Of a DNA stretch of 64,000 nt, positions 32,470 to 45,084 are shown in pieces; the stretch's first letter is position 1; each line of letters begins with the position of its first letter. Made by a program: the position numbers and the translations under genes. The notes beneath the pieces are model-generated. The model was given only the letters and a program-made list of their open reading frames with translations. It had not been told where the DNA came from and searched no databases. The stretch comes from Cyclina sinensis (taxonomy: Eukaryota; Mollusca; Bivalvia; Venerida; Veneridae): contig JAAONU010000019.1 in assembly GCA_012932295.1 (NCBI GenBank), positions 29,172,913-29,236,912 of the forward strand, written 5' to 3'.

Positions 32470-33620
32470 TGCATATTTGTCATCTCATAAAATCAGCTGA
32501 ATTCCTGACATCTTTTAAGCGTACGACATTGCTTTCCTGTGCCTTAACTACACCAGAATGACCTTTCGAATCACCATCACCGGTATGATGTGTAATATGA
32601 AGGTCTTTGTTTACTTCCTTTATTACTATTTCATTCCATCTGGCTTTATCAACAATGGACCGGGTTTCATTTAAGTTAGCAGTGCAATGACCTTGGTGGT
32701 CAGGACATTTTATATTTATGTGCCCTTTATTTCTTAACTGTGTTGCTGCTGTGCACACTTTTACGCCTACAAAAACACCAATTACAGATTTGTTATGTGT
32801 ATTGTTTTTGCACATAGTAGTCGTTATTTTCAGCTTGAAAAGGCGTACTTTCAGCGTTAAAAAGAGGGTTATTGTAACATAAATCAGACTCTGTTTGCAC
32901 CTCATTACTATTCATATTGCAACATTTAGAATTGTCCTGTTGAAGTTTTTGTCTAATAACTCGCATATTGTGTTTGTTTAGTTGTCCTACATTTTGACCT
33001 ATTTTATTTGCTTTTTTTACATACCAGAGACAGATGGGGGAATAACATCAACATGTGAAAGAATTCTGACTGCACCGTTAGGACCAACTGATGAGGTCAT
33101 GAGACCCATCTGAGACATTTACTTTAGCAACTTTCCTACCCTTACTCTGTGTTTCAACTTCTTCATACAGTTTATAATATTCACTCTCATATGTACATTT
33201 TGAAACACTTTAGGTGTTCTATCCAAACAAAAACCCATTTGCGAGAAGAGGCGACATCAAAGTTTAGGTCATCAGTATATTAATTGATTCCAGTACATTT
33301 CTTTTATTTCAGCGTTAAACATTTCTTGGAGACGTTTTGGACAATACAGTTTGTTAATCAGCAAATCAGGGTGGTCACCAGAAATGATTTCTTTTTGATA
33401 CTGGTTGGTTACCTTTGAACCAGTCTTCAGTGACCGCAGAGGTGTGATACATTTTATGGAACCAACCACATCATTCAGAGTAAGTAAATTACCATTTTCA
33501 TTAACTCTAGCATCAAAAGTCTGCTCATCCAGTCTAACATAATTTCTAGCAGGAGAACCAGTACTATTTCTGCAAGAAAACTTATCATTTTAATACCTTT
33601 CTGAAGTCCTACTAGCTTGT
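32470..33620 (-). pseudogene. Mutator-like transposase remnant
   Basis: Upstream part (33272-33590, minus): NSTGSPARNYVRLDEQTFDA, then TLNDVVGSIKCITPLRSL. An acceptor-like TTTTCTTGCAG precedes it near 33580. Middle part, several breaks: ESEYYKLYEEVETQSKGRKV and ANKIGQNVGQLNKHN. Last part (32480-32905): KSVIGVFVGVKVC, KCPDHQGHCTANLN, then HTGDGDSKGHSGV and VVRLKDVRNSADFMR, ending at 32480. The D-G-D-S-K block followed by L-K-D-V-R is what I associate with the large Mutator-like transposase domain found in invertebrates; the Asp is a likely catalytic residue. The assignment is from memory of motif order, so moderate. Stops in the middle make this copy inactive. No TIRs were identified. Confidence 0.5.
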
Positions 33621-34076
33621 TGTGTTTCTTTCGTGAAAACTTGGATGGCAAGTTATAGTAATTGTGACATAGAAAAAATATTACCTGACTAATCATGTCT
33701 TATGACTGAAAATTTATGAGAAAGTTTTACTAAAAAAATGCTACACACCGGTTAATATTTTGCATAAATTTCAAAGTACACTCTTTTAAAGGATTTGATT
33801 TTGTAAAACAAGTTTTTTCGCATTTGTATCAACTCATTTTAATAGAATATTGAACGAGTTTTGTAAATTTTGAAGTTTTTCCTAACCAAGTGGCTTTCAC
33901 TCATTTCTAGTGATTGTTGCGCTATCAGCACTGTGAATTACGGGGTTATTAAATCCAGGTTTCAGTGAAAAGTACTGGCTTGATTGACCTGAAATTTTGG
34001 AACTATGCTAAGAAATGTCTATATTTCAAATATAAACAGATATATTTATATAAAATTTTTTTGGAAAAAGGTTTTT
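33621..34076. other. No gene recognised
   Basis: Could hold an upstream exon of the Mutator-like remnant (33600-33696), but that reading is weak. Confidence 0.3.
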
Positions 34077-34546
34077 TATAGGTATGAAACCACTAATTCA
34101 GTCAACCAGAACTCAAAAAATGGTATCTGCATAATGGCGGCTAGAAATAGGTCTCGGTTTTCATTGCTGTTTTGAACATTTTTGCCTTAATCTTTGCATT
34201 TTTTTGCATGAATCACTTGGGACTGTTTCTGATAGTGTGGTAGAATTTTTTTTTCAGAGTCACCCAGAATAGAAATCATTATAGGAAGTTGTTGAACATA
34301 TCCAAATCTGAAAATTGGGTCAGAATTTTTGGTCATTTTAGGGGTGTGTTTACTTGAGCCGAAACATTTTTCTTGTTTGAAACACAACCTCATTTTTTTC
34401 TTTTTCAGGAGTATAAATGTAAATCTACAATGATATGCAAGTTTAAGTAATTAAAAAAAGGGCGTTGCTATGTTTTATAGTCTTATTAATTAGATCAATT
34501 TTATATAGATTAAAGAAGGAATTTGTTTGGTGGTTTCAAACCTATA
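34077..34546. mobile_element. MITE with 17-bp TIRs, 470 bp
   Basis: TATAGGTATGAAACCAC at 34077-34093 is matched in reverse complement by GTGGTTTCAAACCTATA at 34530-34546, one mismatch. The outermost TA of each end may be a TA target duplication, giving a Tc1/mariner-like MITE. There is no coding capacity. Confidence 0.65.
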
Positions 34547-34555
34547 GAAACTCGT

Positions 34556-35010
34556 CCCTATAGGTTACACACAACTTAATGAATTCCTACATTATTGCAA
34601 TGTAACCTCAAGTCCCAATCTCATTTTATTAGCTTCTGAATATGCTACCTATGCCAATTTCTGGGAAGAATCAATCATGAAAAACAATTTCATTCAGATT
34701 TTTCATTGCATGACCAATCAACTTTTCCGGTATATCGTCTCAAAGGAGATCACCCCAGTCACATCCGTATTTTTATTACAATCTGTCGAAATTTCTTGTT
34801 TATTTCAAAACGAAATAAAACTAGCAAATAATTGTACGTTACACTACTGCCTAATTTCAAGTTCTTCTTCAATACATGTGTTTTTTTCAAGTAAAATGAT
34901 TTTCAGGACAACATTTCCATTTTTGACCAATCCGACAGCTTTGTCATCTTATAGCTCCGCACAAAACACTGCACTAAATTGACTGGTTCCCGACAACACT
35001 GATATGGTGC
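34556..35010 (+). repeat. Interspersed repeat, uninterrupted copy
   Basis: CTATAGGTTACACACAACTT to GGTTCCCGACAACACTG. It matches 10740-10832 joined directly to 13435-13870. The junction here is CAATGTAACCTCAAGTCCC with nothing inserted, so it serves as the empty-site reference for the 10.8-13.4 kb insertion. The 101-codon frame at 34677-34982 is inside it and not a supported gene. Confidence 0.75.
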
Positions 35011-36189
35011 TGTATAACTTCTTGGGTTCAAAGGAGGCAATCAATTATTAACTAAATAAGTTCTTTAATATTTCTTGAGCATATGAGCATATTTACAATG
35101 TTCTTCGCCCACATTTATATCATGTAAGGCGGTGACAATATAACACAAGAAAAACATTGATGCACGGCATCAAAAGCATCAGCGCAAAAGATTCTAAAAA
35201 TGTGAACGTGTTTGATAAATGACAGAAAATAATCTTCTCAAAATTGGAATTTATTTCACTATACTTAATAAAACAACTTACCGGTATTAAAAAATCAACA
35301 GCAAATATTAGAATAAAGGGAGCTTAATGCATAGGGCATGGTAGCAAATTCCACGCACCGCTTACTTCCCTTTCATTACAAGGAGATAGGTAAGGTTGAA
35401 CAAACTTATTAATATGAAGGGACCAAATGTTATGAAAATGTACAGGATATTTTCATGTTCATTCCTACGAAATATTTCATAACTTTTTATGGTTAAATCG
35501 TTGGTTAAATTTCAATGATTTTTATTCAGTGAAACGACCAAATATTAAATAGAATTTAACCGTCGAGTATACAACTTGTAAACAACTTCAGCTATAATTT
35601 TGACAATATCAAATTACAATGAGAAGAGCATGATTTGTATGTACAATGAATAATGGATATCTAATATATGCAAATTATAACCAATAATAATATAATACTA
35701 AAATTGAGCATACAGCGAATCGGTTGATATACAATCAAAACACAAAGCAGGCCCTAACATCGTTTTCAAGACATTAAAATAAAAAAGGTCGTACGCATCA
35801 TATGTGCTAACTACTTGTTTGTTAAGGTAATGTGTATTTCGAATTTTAGAAATTGCCATGTGTTGAGATTATCGCCCGACGAGGCTCAAATAATTTATAC
35901 AAACACTTTAAACTTTACTATTGTAAACAGTATACAGTATAAATTAGCCTTCATGATCGCTAGTGTTTAGAGACTGGTTTGTAAAAAGTAGATAATAGAA
36001 TGTCACACGGGGGTTGACACAGTATTGTGTAACACGATTTTAACTAATTCGTCTTGTTAGGCCAAATATAAAGAAACTGAATATTGTGGTTTACATGACA
36101 TTAAATTGTTAAATTACATTTACATTTAAAATTTTCGGTATCAACTAATTTTCAGCAGAACTTAGTTTTGTTGCTTAAAATATATTTTC
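35011..36189. other. No gene recognised
   Basis: AT-rich with no convincing frame, repeat or structure. Confidence 0.4.
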
Positions 36190-39100
36190 AACAAGTTTAT
36201 TTAAACACTTGATTGCTGTGATGTTAATAGCATTTTAAAATTTTGTAGCGTTGGCCAATGACAATAATATTTTAGAAGACATTCCTTTCTTTTTTCTCGA
36301 TAGTGTTTACATACAAGTACTAAGTGGTATTTATCTTTAACAACATTCAAATTGCAATAAATACATTTTCTTTTTTCTCAAAAAGTATTTCTAAGTCTAC
36401 CTTCTTCTATTGCTAAGTCTAGTGAGTGCTATACGATGAGAATCATTTTTTACACATGATAAATATTTTTCAAATCACATACAATTTTTAAATACTTTGT
36501 AAGTACGCAGTTTGGTCATTGTATCAACAGATGAACAAATTTATTGGTTAAACAGGCAATACGAGGTTTCAGTAGCAGTTTTCGTTTGCTGTTTACTAAA
36601 TGACATTTCTGTCCATAAGCAGACCTGTAAGTCCTAAATTTTCTAATAATGTTTTAACTTCGATTGCCCAAGAACCTCTAAAATTGTTTGATTTACTGTC
36701 CATAAAAGATTTATATACGAGCACATCTTAATACAAATATTAACAATTATATACAAGTATTTAATATTGCGTTCCTTTTTTAAAATATCAAGAGAGACCT
36801 TTCCAACTGCACCATATACAGTAACATTGTAGTTTGTTGTCTAACATGCAATATTTTTTTTAGAAATCTTAGTACATACACCTTTTCAATATCTGGGGCA
36901 TTGTGAAATCCCAATACTTCACGGCCCTAATTTATAATAGGTAAAATCATTGCATTAAATAGCTCAAGCTTTTCTGAAAAAGCAAGAGATACAACATCAA
37001 ATAAAGAATTAAGAGAAAATAATGCATGCAATGCCTGTTCTGAAAGTGCATTTTGACCGTTATAGAAATTGCCGTTACTGATTAATATAACATCCAGATA
37101 ACAAAATTTGTTAACAGGTTTCAATTTTACATTATCATAAAATAAATTAACATGCTCTTGTCTGTTTCCAGATTTACACACCATAGCAGAAGTTTTAGAT
37201 GTATTTACCGTAATATTCCGTTAAGCATAATACCTATACAATTTATTAAGTAACGCCTGCAAACCAGGCAACGAATAAGAAAATAACACTGTGTCGTCTG
37301 CAAATAGTAAAATGAAAAAAAATTGCATTTGATCTAATGTTACAAGATAAGAATTAACATCTTTAATATAAGCTTCCATATCAATAAAAAAAACAATATA
37401 AAAAGTAAAAAAGATAATGTTTTCCCTTGCTTTACACCCATTTAACTTTCAAAATGATTTGACATGTTACCATTCAGTCGATAAATAGTTCTCAACATAT
37501 TTATCAATTTAGATGACATCTTATTGTTCAACAACTTGAACCATATTTTATATCTGTACACAAGGTTAAATGACATTTTAAAAATCTACAAAAGCACAGT
37601 ATAGTTTCTTTTTTCATGATGTATGATTCTATTTATCATAGTTTGCAAAACAAATATACAATCAATAGTGCTACGTTTCTGACGAAATCCATATTGACAA
37701 TCTGTTAATAAATGATCTTTTTCAATAAAAGTTCTGGCCCTGGTATCTAAAACTTGAAAAAAATATTTTGGAAATTATACTGGTTAGCATAATACCCAAG
37801 TTTGTAGTTATCTGCATTATTTGGATCTCCTGTTTGAAGTACAGGAACCAATATGCCTTTGGTCCATGAGTCTAGGTACACACAATTACTATACATATAA
37901 TTAAACAATTTACATAAAAAAGGTGTTAAAATGTGTCTTGAGTCTAAAAATATTTCGGAAATTAACATATATTTACCAGCACTTTTCTGGCTCTTCAAAG
38001 AAGATATAGCTTTAATGACTTCATCGTGTAAAAATTCACAAACTAACTGGTCTGCAACATGATGAAATATTTCATCATTAACAGTATTTTCACATCTGGA
38101 TCGCTAAAACGTTTGTATCTGAAGAGTGACTAAAAATATAAGCTGTCAAATCAGTTTTAAGTGTCATATCAGTTTTAGATTTACACTTTTTCTAATATTT
38201 GCGTACAAGATCCCAAAATTTCTATGGGCTCATCCTTATGTTTGCGCTCATACAATAATTTTGCTTTACGTTTTACATTTCTATAATACCTTCGTTTATC
38301 AATAACCACAGAATAATTTTCATTTGTTCTAAAACGGCGATACACTTTTTTTCGCTCTGTTCAACTCCTGTCAACCGGCCGTGAACAACAGATTATCATG
38401 CTTATTGTCATTTGCTGTTGTGTTACAATACACATTTTGTTTACACCAAACACTTGATGCACATCATTATATAGAACATTTCCAAAATTATCTACACCCT
38501 CACTAATTGTAATATATATTGAAGTTATTTGGTTAACAATGACATTGAACTTACCAAAATCTTCTAATAAACATTATTTCAACAATCAACTTTTTCACTA
38601 TCCCAAATAAGTTTGGACACATTTTTATATTTGACATGTTTAATCTTCCTAGTACAATTAACTTTTAAATTAATCTGTACAGGAACATGTATGAAAAATG
38701 CATAATAGTCGTGTACGAAAAAATAAGATATGAAATATATAATATGATGCAATAGCGTAATCTTTGACACTTTTACCGTTGCTGGACATAAAAGTGAATC
38801 TACCAATACCCTCATCACCAATTCGTCCATTTACAAATTTTAAATCAAAACTACGAAATATATCAAGCAATTTCAAACCAGACGCGCAACAAACTATTTC
38901 ACAAGCCTTCTTCACTTTCCCTATTATTTAAAAGTATGACACTCTTCCGTATTTTGGTCATGTGCGTACATATTTATCAAACAAACTTGATGACTCTATA
39001 AAATCATTTCTATCTTGAGTTCTGGCATTCAGATCGTCGATGACACACATTTTATAAAGATCATTGTATTTTCTAAAATATTGTTCAAATTGTTCAAAAT

Positions 39101-39245
39101 AGCCAAAATCACGCATTCTAAAATAAGGATAATCATTTGGTGGAATAAATGCAAAACATATACACATATCATTTTCGAGGCTAATGAATCTTTAGACAGT
39201 TTGATCACTATAAAGCCATTGGTGTGGTTTTCATGGCCTCTATAA
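36190..39245 (-). mobile_element. CR1/Jockey-like LINE, 5'-truncated and decayed
   Basis: Minus-strand pieces in order. Endonuclease: NHTNGFIVIKLSKDSL (about 39210), CICFAFIPPNDYPYFRMRD and VIDDLNARTQDRNDF (39000-39160; GDLNA-type motif with Gly changed to Asp), ASGLKLLDIFRSFDLKFVNG (about 38870), FMSSNGKSVKDYAIA. Reverse transcriptase: KSQKSAGKYMLISEIF (about 37990), WTKGILVPVLQTGDPNNADN, QYGFRQKRSTIDCIF (about 37690), GVKQGK (about 37435), and the catalytic FILLFADDTVLFS (about 37290-37315). Post-RT: FCYLDVIL, FSEKLELFNAMILPIINYG (37184-36920), then a C-terminal region to about 36200. Many frameshifts and stops. Unlike the L1-like LINE at 27-31 kb it has short, scattered frames and is clearly older. 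Confidence 0.75.
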
Positions 39246-40114
39246 CTACAAACTAAAATAAATACATGTATATAGATAGGGTTGTTTCCCTCCTCTTGAA
39301 TACTGGATGTGAAGGAAGATTAATACTTTATTCAATAAAAATTGCTAAATTTCTCACAGATTTTCAAAGTCAGATTTTCAGAAGTTCAATAATTTGTATC
39401 ATAGTTGGGTGTTTCCAAAAATATTTTTTAACATTGCATTTTCTAATCATATAATATAAAAGACATGCAAACTTTTGAGTCTTTGCTTAAAAAATGAAAA
39501 ATAAATCTAATTATCGAACACCCTGATTCAGTCTCCGACTTCAAAAACGCCTAATGTATCTAAAATATACAATTCTAAACCATTGAGCATTAAATTATAA
39601 GCACAGCTGGCATACTTTGTATCAGAACATTGTATAAGTTTTATGCATTTTTAAATATAAATTATATGCAAGGGAAATTAGTCAAGCTCTCCATAAATAA
39701 AATTATTTTGGGTGCGCGATCTAACATAAAGCATTCCTTTCAAGAAGTTTGATTATATACGTTTTAGGTGAACCACTTCATTCATGTCCCTATCCCAATT
39801 AAAAAAATAAAAGAAAAAATAATTGGTACTAAACGTTTCTCAAATAATTCTAACTCACGGCTCACAGTCAAAGATTGGAATTTTACGAAATGATAGTTTG
39901 ATTTTAAGTAACTTATCGCCTGATCTAAAAGTAAGTCAAAAGTTTTTCCTAAAAGACAGGTAGTTCACCGCTTCATACAAAATTTGTAGCAATTGTAATT
40001 TTTTTTCTAAAACCTACCTGAGATACTCAACGTTTATACTATAATTTTCTGCCATGCATGTATACTGTTTAATACCTTTGTGAACTTACAAGGATAATTT
40101 AAAACGGAACAGCA
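39246..40114. other. No gene recognised
   Basis: AT-rich DNA between the LINE and duplication copy B. Confidence 0.4.
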
Positions 40115-40429
40115 ACTTATCCTGCCCATTTCTTTGGAAAATAGCTGATGCTAAATATTCTGTTAAACAACGTTTACAAACAATTTAAAAATTGCACATT
40201 CTTTACTCCATTAAAGATCATTCACCATTAAAAAAGGTCCCGGAGATTTTCCATTTTTCAGTTCTTAAATGCTTTTAAAATTTAATTTTCAACTATCCAA
40301 GAAACATAATTCACCTATATAATGTAATAAAAAAGCAAATCTCATCAAATATCATCTTTTAAACTAACAAAGAAGTCTAAATTATCGAGTTCTATGATTA
40401 AAACGTACGAAAGGCAAACATTTGTGCTT

Positions 40430-41218
40430 TTAGTGGTGTGTGGGTGTCCAGGTTTTCTTACGTCCTATTGGAGGCAGGAGTTCTTGTTTCTTCAGATGTT
40501 TGTCTTTTGGGTTTTGCTCTCGTCCCTCTGGGCTTTGATCATCTATTACTTTTTCTTTATTTTGTTTAATAAAAGTTTCCATTATGGCTAACATTTTAGT
40601 TTGTCCTCTTTTAAGCTCTTCTTGACCTTTCACGAGTACTTCATGTCCTGCTTTCATATCATCCATCTTTTTATTCACAGTGTTCATGGTTTGTTCTATC
40701 TCATCATTTTCTTGTGTCTTTTTTATTATTACTTCGTCTTTTTCTTTCATTTCCTTTTCAAGGCTATCAATCTGTTCTTTAAGCTTTTCAATTTCTGCTT
40801 CATAGCTTTGCGTTTGATCCGGTTCCAGGTTAGTTCCGTTTCCTTCTGTTCGTTCTAATTCTGCAATTTTTGTTTTTAAATCTTGATTTTCTTTCTCAAG
40901 GATCTGTAACTCCTCTTTCAGTTTCTTAATTTCTTCTTTATATTGAATTTCTTTCAAATGCATTTCTGTTTCTAGATATATGTTCTTCGTTGTTACTTTC
41001 TCATACTCTTTGTTCAAAGACTGCTTTTCTCTTTCAAACTGCCTCCTCATTTGTTCTTTTGTTTTATGGAAGTCTTTGTTTGTCTTATCTAGTTTTTCCT
41101 TCAAACTTGATATCTCTGCAGACATTTTCCTGTTCAAAGAATAAAGGGCGTCCTCGTGTGCACGTTTGTTCGGACGACCTGTACTATAACCTGCTCCGAC
41201 AACAGCATATCCAGAACT
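40430..41218 (-). CDS. C-terminal exon of a coiled-coil protein, copy B
   Basis: Paralogue of 268-1038. A clear acceptor (GGTTTTCAG ending 41219) precedes 262 open codons and a stop at 40430-40432. Residues 1-27 are Gly/Ser-rich and in frame (GYAVVGAGYSTGRPNK). At the position of the ATG in copy A this copy has TTG, so translation must come from an upstream exon. The coiled coil covers roughly residues 30-215; the tail ends GRKKTWTPTHH. It is six residues longer than copy A through small in-frame differences in the helix (including VLVKGQEELKRGQ), and other differences are substitutions. Frame retained despite non-coding divergence nearby suggests purifying selection. Family unknown to me. 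Confidence 0.65.
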   Translation of the reverse strand, partial: SSGYAVVGAGYSTGRPNKRAHEDALYSLNRKMSAEISSLKEKLDKTNKDFHKTKEQMRRQFEREKQSLNKEYEKVTTKNIYLETEMHLKEIQYKEEIKKLKEELQILEKENQDLKTKIAELERTEGNGTNLEPDQTQSYEAEIEKLKEQIDSLEKEMKEKDEVIIKKTQENDEIEQTMNTVNKKMDDMKAGHEVLVKGQEELKRGQTKMLAIMETFIKQNKEKVIDDQSPEGREQNPKDKHLKKQELLPPIGRKKTWTPTHH

Positions 41219-41258
41219 CTGAAAACCAAAGGTCTACAGTTGTTTGAATAGTTATAAT

Positions 41259-41306
<48 letters not shown>
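41259..41306. repeat. (CA)n microsatellite
   Basis: About 23 uninterrupted CA units. The minus-strand frame crossing it is an artefact of the repeat. Confidence 0.97.
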
Positions 41307-41309
<3 letters not shown>

Positions 41310-41708
41310 ATATATATTTACAAAATGTGTTAATAAAAAGTATATTCTTGTATTACTGATTTTTGTCAGTATCAGTAAGTGAATATGCAAATTCTAATAA
41401 TGTAGGTGACTTGAAATTTCTTTCCAATGTTGTGTGATAATAAAAGCATAGCAATTCTTACCGGCATTTATCTGATCTTCTAGGTCTCCATGACAACTCA
41501 AATATTCAGTAGAGTTATATGTATATACTTTGGTTTTGCTTGATTTTGCATTATGTTGTGTTGTCATAATGTAATTTGAAGAAATGGTGTATCAGGTTGT
41601 TTGTGTTTGAACTTAAGCAATTTGCATACAAACATTGAACCAATATTCGTTGATGTAACAGTAATTACAGAACTTTTTGATTGCATGTATCTCAATTCTG
41701 TTTTCTGT

Positions 41709-41970
41709 CACTGCGAAAAATATGTCAATATACGGGGTGTACGGTCCCGTTTATTTTAGATATACAGGAATATACTGGACGTATGCATATAATATACAGA
41801 CATAGTATACTAATCCGTATTTGGAACATCGGGTATACGAGAATTCTGTATATTTGTCATGCATATACGGATTTACGTATTCTTCTTATATACATGTATG
41901 TATATGTTTCCATACGGGAACCGTATTTCAGTGATGTACGGTATTTTATACAGACCTGTATTTTCTGAGG
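41709..41970. repeat. Left subterminal CCGTAT/ATACGG array
   Basis: Repeated short motifs in both orientations (ATATACGG, CCGTATTT, TATACAG, GTATAC), ending near CTGAGGGTCC. Confidence 0.7.
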
Positions 41971-42685
41971 GTCCATATCAAGATTCTCATCATGTGTAAT
42001 GGAAGGATACGAAAAAAAATATAATGACCTACAATGTCTGAGAGTATAGGAGGAAACATACTTTTAATATAAATATACTGATAGAATACTGGAAAATATA
42101 CCTTGTCGTACAAGAGATGTGCCCCTCGCATCATAGAAATAATTTCATAGAAATTACTTGTAAAGGATGAGGGTTTACAAAAAACTAATTCAAATTAGTT
42201 CCAAATTTTATAAATAGTATTTCAATTACAAGATTATTAAAAATATGATCATAGAACAGTAAGAATAAATAATAAAAACAAATATATTGCAAAGATTAAA
42301 AACATAACTGAAATCAGTCCTGAAGATATGCAGACAACGACTTGTGAATCTTGGCCACTTTGAAACATGTATTCAAATTACAATAACATTATATGATATC
42401 ATTATATCAAAGATTTGTCAGCTAGCTCATGCAAATGATATTGTTTTATATGTTATGATTGATCAAATAGATATACAAGCATCACTGTATGAGTATATAG
42501 TCACCGGTCATTGTTTGGGTGCACTACATGTAGATAAAGGAGAAATATTTACAAACTTATAAAAAGTTATGGGTAAGAGGAATTTTTACTTGCTTTGAAT
42601 ACAGCTTATATATAAGTCCCAGTTTCACTTGCACAGATAAACTAAATAAATAATCAAAGGATTATTGTGAGTTATTACAATGTTT

Positions 42686-42817
42686 CTAACAAGGACATAC
42701 ATTTACAAAATGCATTTCATAAAGTTTTAATCTGTCTATTGTCTTGTGAATGTAGCTTTTCTGAGACCCCTGCAAGACTCGCATCTGCTCCTGCAGTGTT
42801 GCAATGGCATCATATGG
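42686..42817 (-). CDS. Candidate terminal exon, 43 residues
   Basis: On the minus strand a strong acceptor (a run of Ts, then TTATTTTCAG, ending 42818) is followed by 132 bases open in one frame: PYDAIATLQEQMRVLQGSQK, then SYIHKTIDRLKLYEMHF and a stop at 42686-42688. The composition looks like real coding sequence (amphipathic helix with few A/T-rich codons) and contrasts with the surroundings. I know no family for it. If real it is the last exon of a minus-strand gene whose other exons I could not find. Confidence 0.3.
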   Translation of the reverse strand, partial: PYDAIATLQEQMRVLQGSQKSYIHKTIDRLKLYEMHFVNVCPC

Positions 42818-42820
42818 CTG

Positions 42821-43994
42821 AAAATAAAAAAAAATAGTAATTGTATTTTAAATAATTTTCAGTTATTAATTTTAAGCAATTAAACACCGTGTTCGCTCGC
42901 TTAAACATAAAAAATTGTATTGTATATCTCGAAAATCTTATTGTTTTTATCAAGTAGACGCTGGAAATTAGAGATCAGCTTATTGTCATTGAAAGACGCT
43001 GGAATGATTAAGAGTTGCATATTTCATCAACTAATTACGCTAATTGCTTACTTTTTTGTTTTTTAAACAGTTCCATTTTTACAAGTTTAAAAGTTGCGCA
43101 TGCATAAACGCAGGGCCTTAACTGAGAGGGAATGGACACGCGAAAATTGCGAAAATATGGTGTCGTGCGCATGCACAGTCGGCTCTTTAAAAATACCTCC
43201 ATGGCGGATAGTATATGTTGTTTCTTATACAATAGTATAATCAAATGCAGAAAAAACAACTTACAGCAAAAATTACAGTACGCATTCCAGCCAAATTAGT
43301 AAAATAAATAATTTCATATTGTTTTGATTATCTGGTTTGTTATTTTTCAATGCAGCTTTTGGTTGAAAAACAATGAAATCGATACTTAAATGGAATTGTT
43401 TTCCAAAATGGCGCAAAGTATATACAAATTCTTGTTTTCTGGTCAACTTTTTTTTTTTTTTTGGGGGGGGGGGGGGGGTATCCGACGAAAATGCAGTTAC
43501 GAAATAAGTTGGCGTAAGATGGAATTTAATAAGTGGACATAGGACTTAAATCTTCAATACATTTATTGCTATATCTGTGTTTGTTTATAAAATAAAGCAC
43601 CGTAAACATAGCAGTGTTGTCGAAAATACAGTAGTTCAGTGATCATCAACGTACCAAATTTCAGGTGGTATCAGTGCAAACAGACTTGATAAAAACAGTA
43701 AACACGAATTGCATCGCACTCTACTTGAACGATTTCGGGATCTGGATATGAGGTTACCGACCTTCTCTTAATATTAACTTCGAAATGGACGGTTAAATAC
43801 TGTGCTTTCATGAAATCGAGACAGATGTTTTATAAAAAAAAACTATTAAGTTGTTGTCTTTTTCAAAATGTTATAGCTTTCTCTTTTATTTCTAAAATTA
43901 GAGGTGTACACCCTGATTCTCCATAAATCATATAATTAGGGGTTCACTTTTTAAATTTTAGAATGTACTTCAGAAATTTTATTTGATCGATTTA
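42821..43994. other. No gene recognised; poly-T/poly-G run
   Basis: About 14 Ts and then about 18 Gs lie at roughly 43448-43479. The 74-codon minus frame at 43035-43259 has no recognisable domain. Confidence 0.4.
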
Positions 43995-44151
43995 CAGACA
44001 CTTCACCCCCCAGACACTTCACCAAAGCCATTTTTCACAGACACTTCACCCCCCCCCCCCCCCCCAGACACTTCACCCCTCATTTCATGAAAAATGACTT
44101 TTTTTTTCAATCTGATCTGTGCTATAAAATATATATCTATAAGTGTTTTTT

Positions 44152-45040
44152 TATCCCCCCCCCGCCAAAGGCGAAGGGGCTATTAGAAATGCCCTTCGTC
44201 CATCCGTGCATCCGTGCGTCTGTGCGTCCGTGCATCCGTCCGTCCGAAACAATTTTGTCCGGAGCATAACTCCAAAACTACTTGAGGGATTTTATTCAAA
44301 CTTCATACACTGACAGAGCACATTGGTAGGTAGTGCAGTGTGCAAGTGCAATAACTCTACCTTGCCTTTTTTAGAGTTATTCCGCTTGACCATATTTACT
44401 TGATAAATTTTGTCCGGAGCATAACTCCAAAACTGCTAGAGGGATTTTATTCAAACTTCATACACTGACAGAGCACATTGGTAGGTAGTGCAGTGTGCAA
44501 GTCCAATACTCTACCTTGCCTATTTTTAGAGTTATTCCCCTTTATCAGAATTACTTGATAAATTTTGTCCGGAGCATAACTCCAAAACTACTTGAGGGAT
44601 TTTATTCAAACTTCATACGCTGACAGAGCAGATTAGTAGGTAGTGCAGTGTGCAAGTCCAATAACTATACCTTGCCCATTTTTAGAGTTATTCCCCTTTA
44701 TCAGAAATACTTGATAAATTTTGTTCGGAGCATAACTCCAAAACTACTTGAGGGATTTCATTTAAACTTCATACACTGACAGAGCACATTGGTAGGTAGT
44801 GCAATGTGCAAGAACAATAACTCTACCTTTCCTATTTTTAGAGTTATTCCCCTTATCAGAATTACTTGATAAATTTTGTCCGGAGCATAACTCCAAAACT
44901 ACTGGAGGGATTTTATTCAAATTTCATACACTGACAGAGCACATTGGTAGGTAGTGCAGTGTGCAAGTCCAATAACTCTACCTTGCCTATTTTAGCGTTA
45001 TTCCCCTTTATCAGATTTACTTGTTTACTTTTTAAAAATC
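44152..45040 (+). mobile_element. Family II hairpin/tandem-repeat element, 3' end missing
   Basis: Starts TATCCCCCCCCCGCCAAAGG, a palindrome with loop AAA, followed by a GTCC/GTGC-rich stretch (44205-44247). Five tandem units of 155-156 bp follow, with GGAGCATAACTCCAAAAC at 44261, 44416, 44571, 44727 and 44882. The 3' hairpin is missing; the next copy starts at 45085. Non-coding. Confidence 0.75.
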
Positions 45041-45084
45041 CCAGCATATACATGTATATCTAATTCTTGAATTATTGAACTTAT

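Larger units (their letters stand above)
40115..41455. repeat. Segmental duplication, copy B, first part
   Basis: Collinear with 1-1880, including the coiled-coil exon and its flank up to AATAAAAGCATAGCAA. A (CA)n tract replaces about 600 bp present in copy A (roughly 1070-1700). At 41455 similarity to copy A stops and resumes at about 52590. Confidence 0.85.

Noticed and set aside
41184..41390. 68-codon minus frame with Cys-Val repeats.
   Set aside because: It is a translation of the (CA)n microsatellite.
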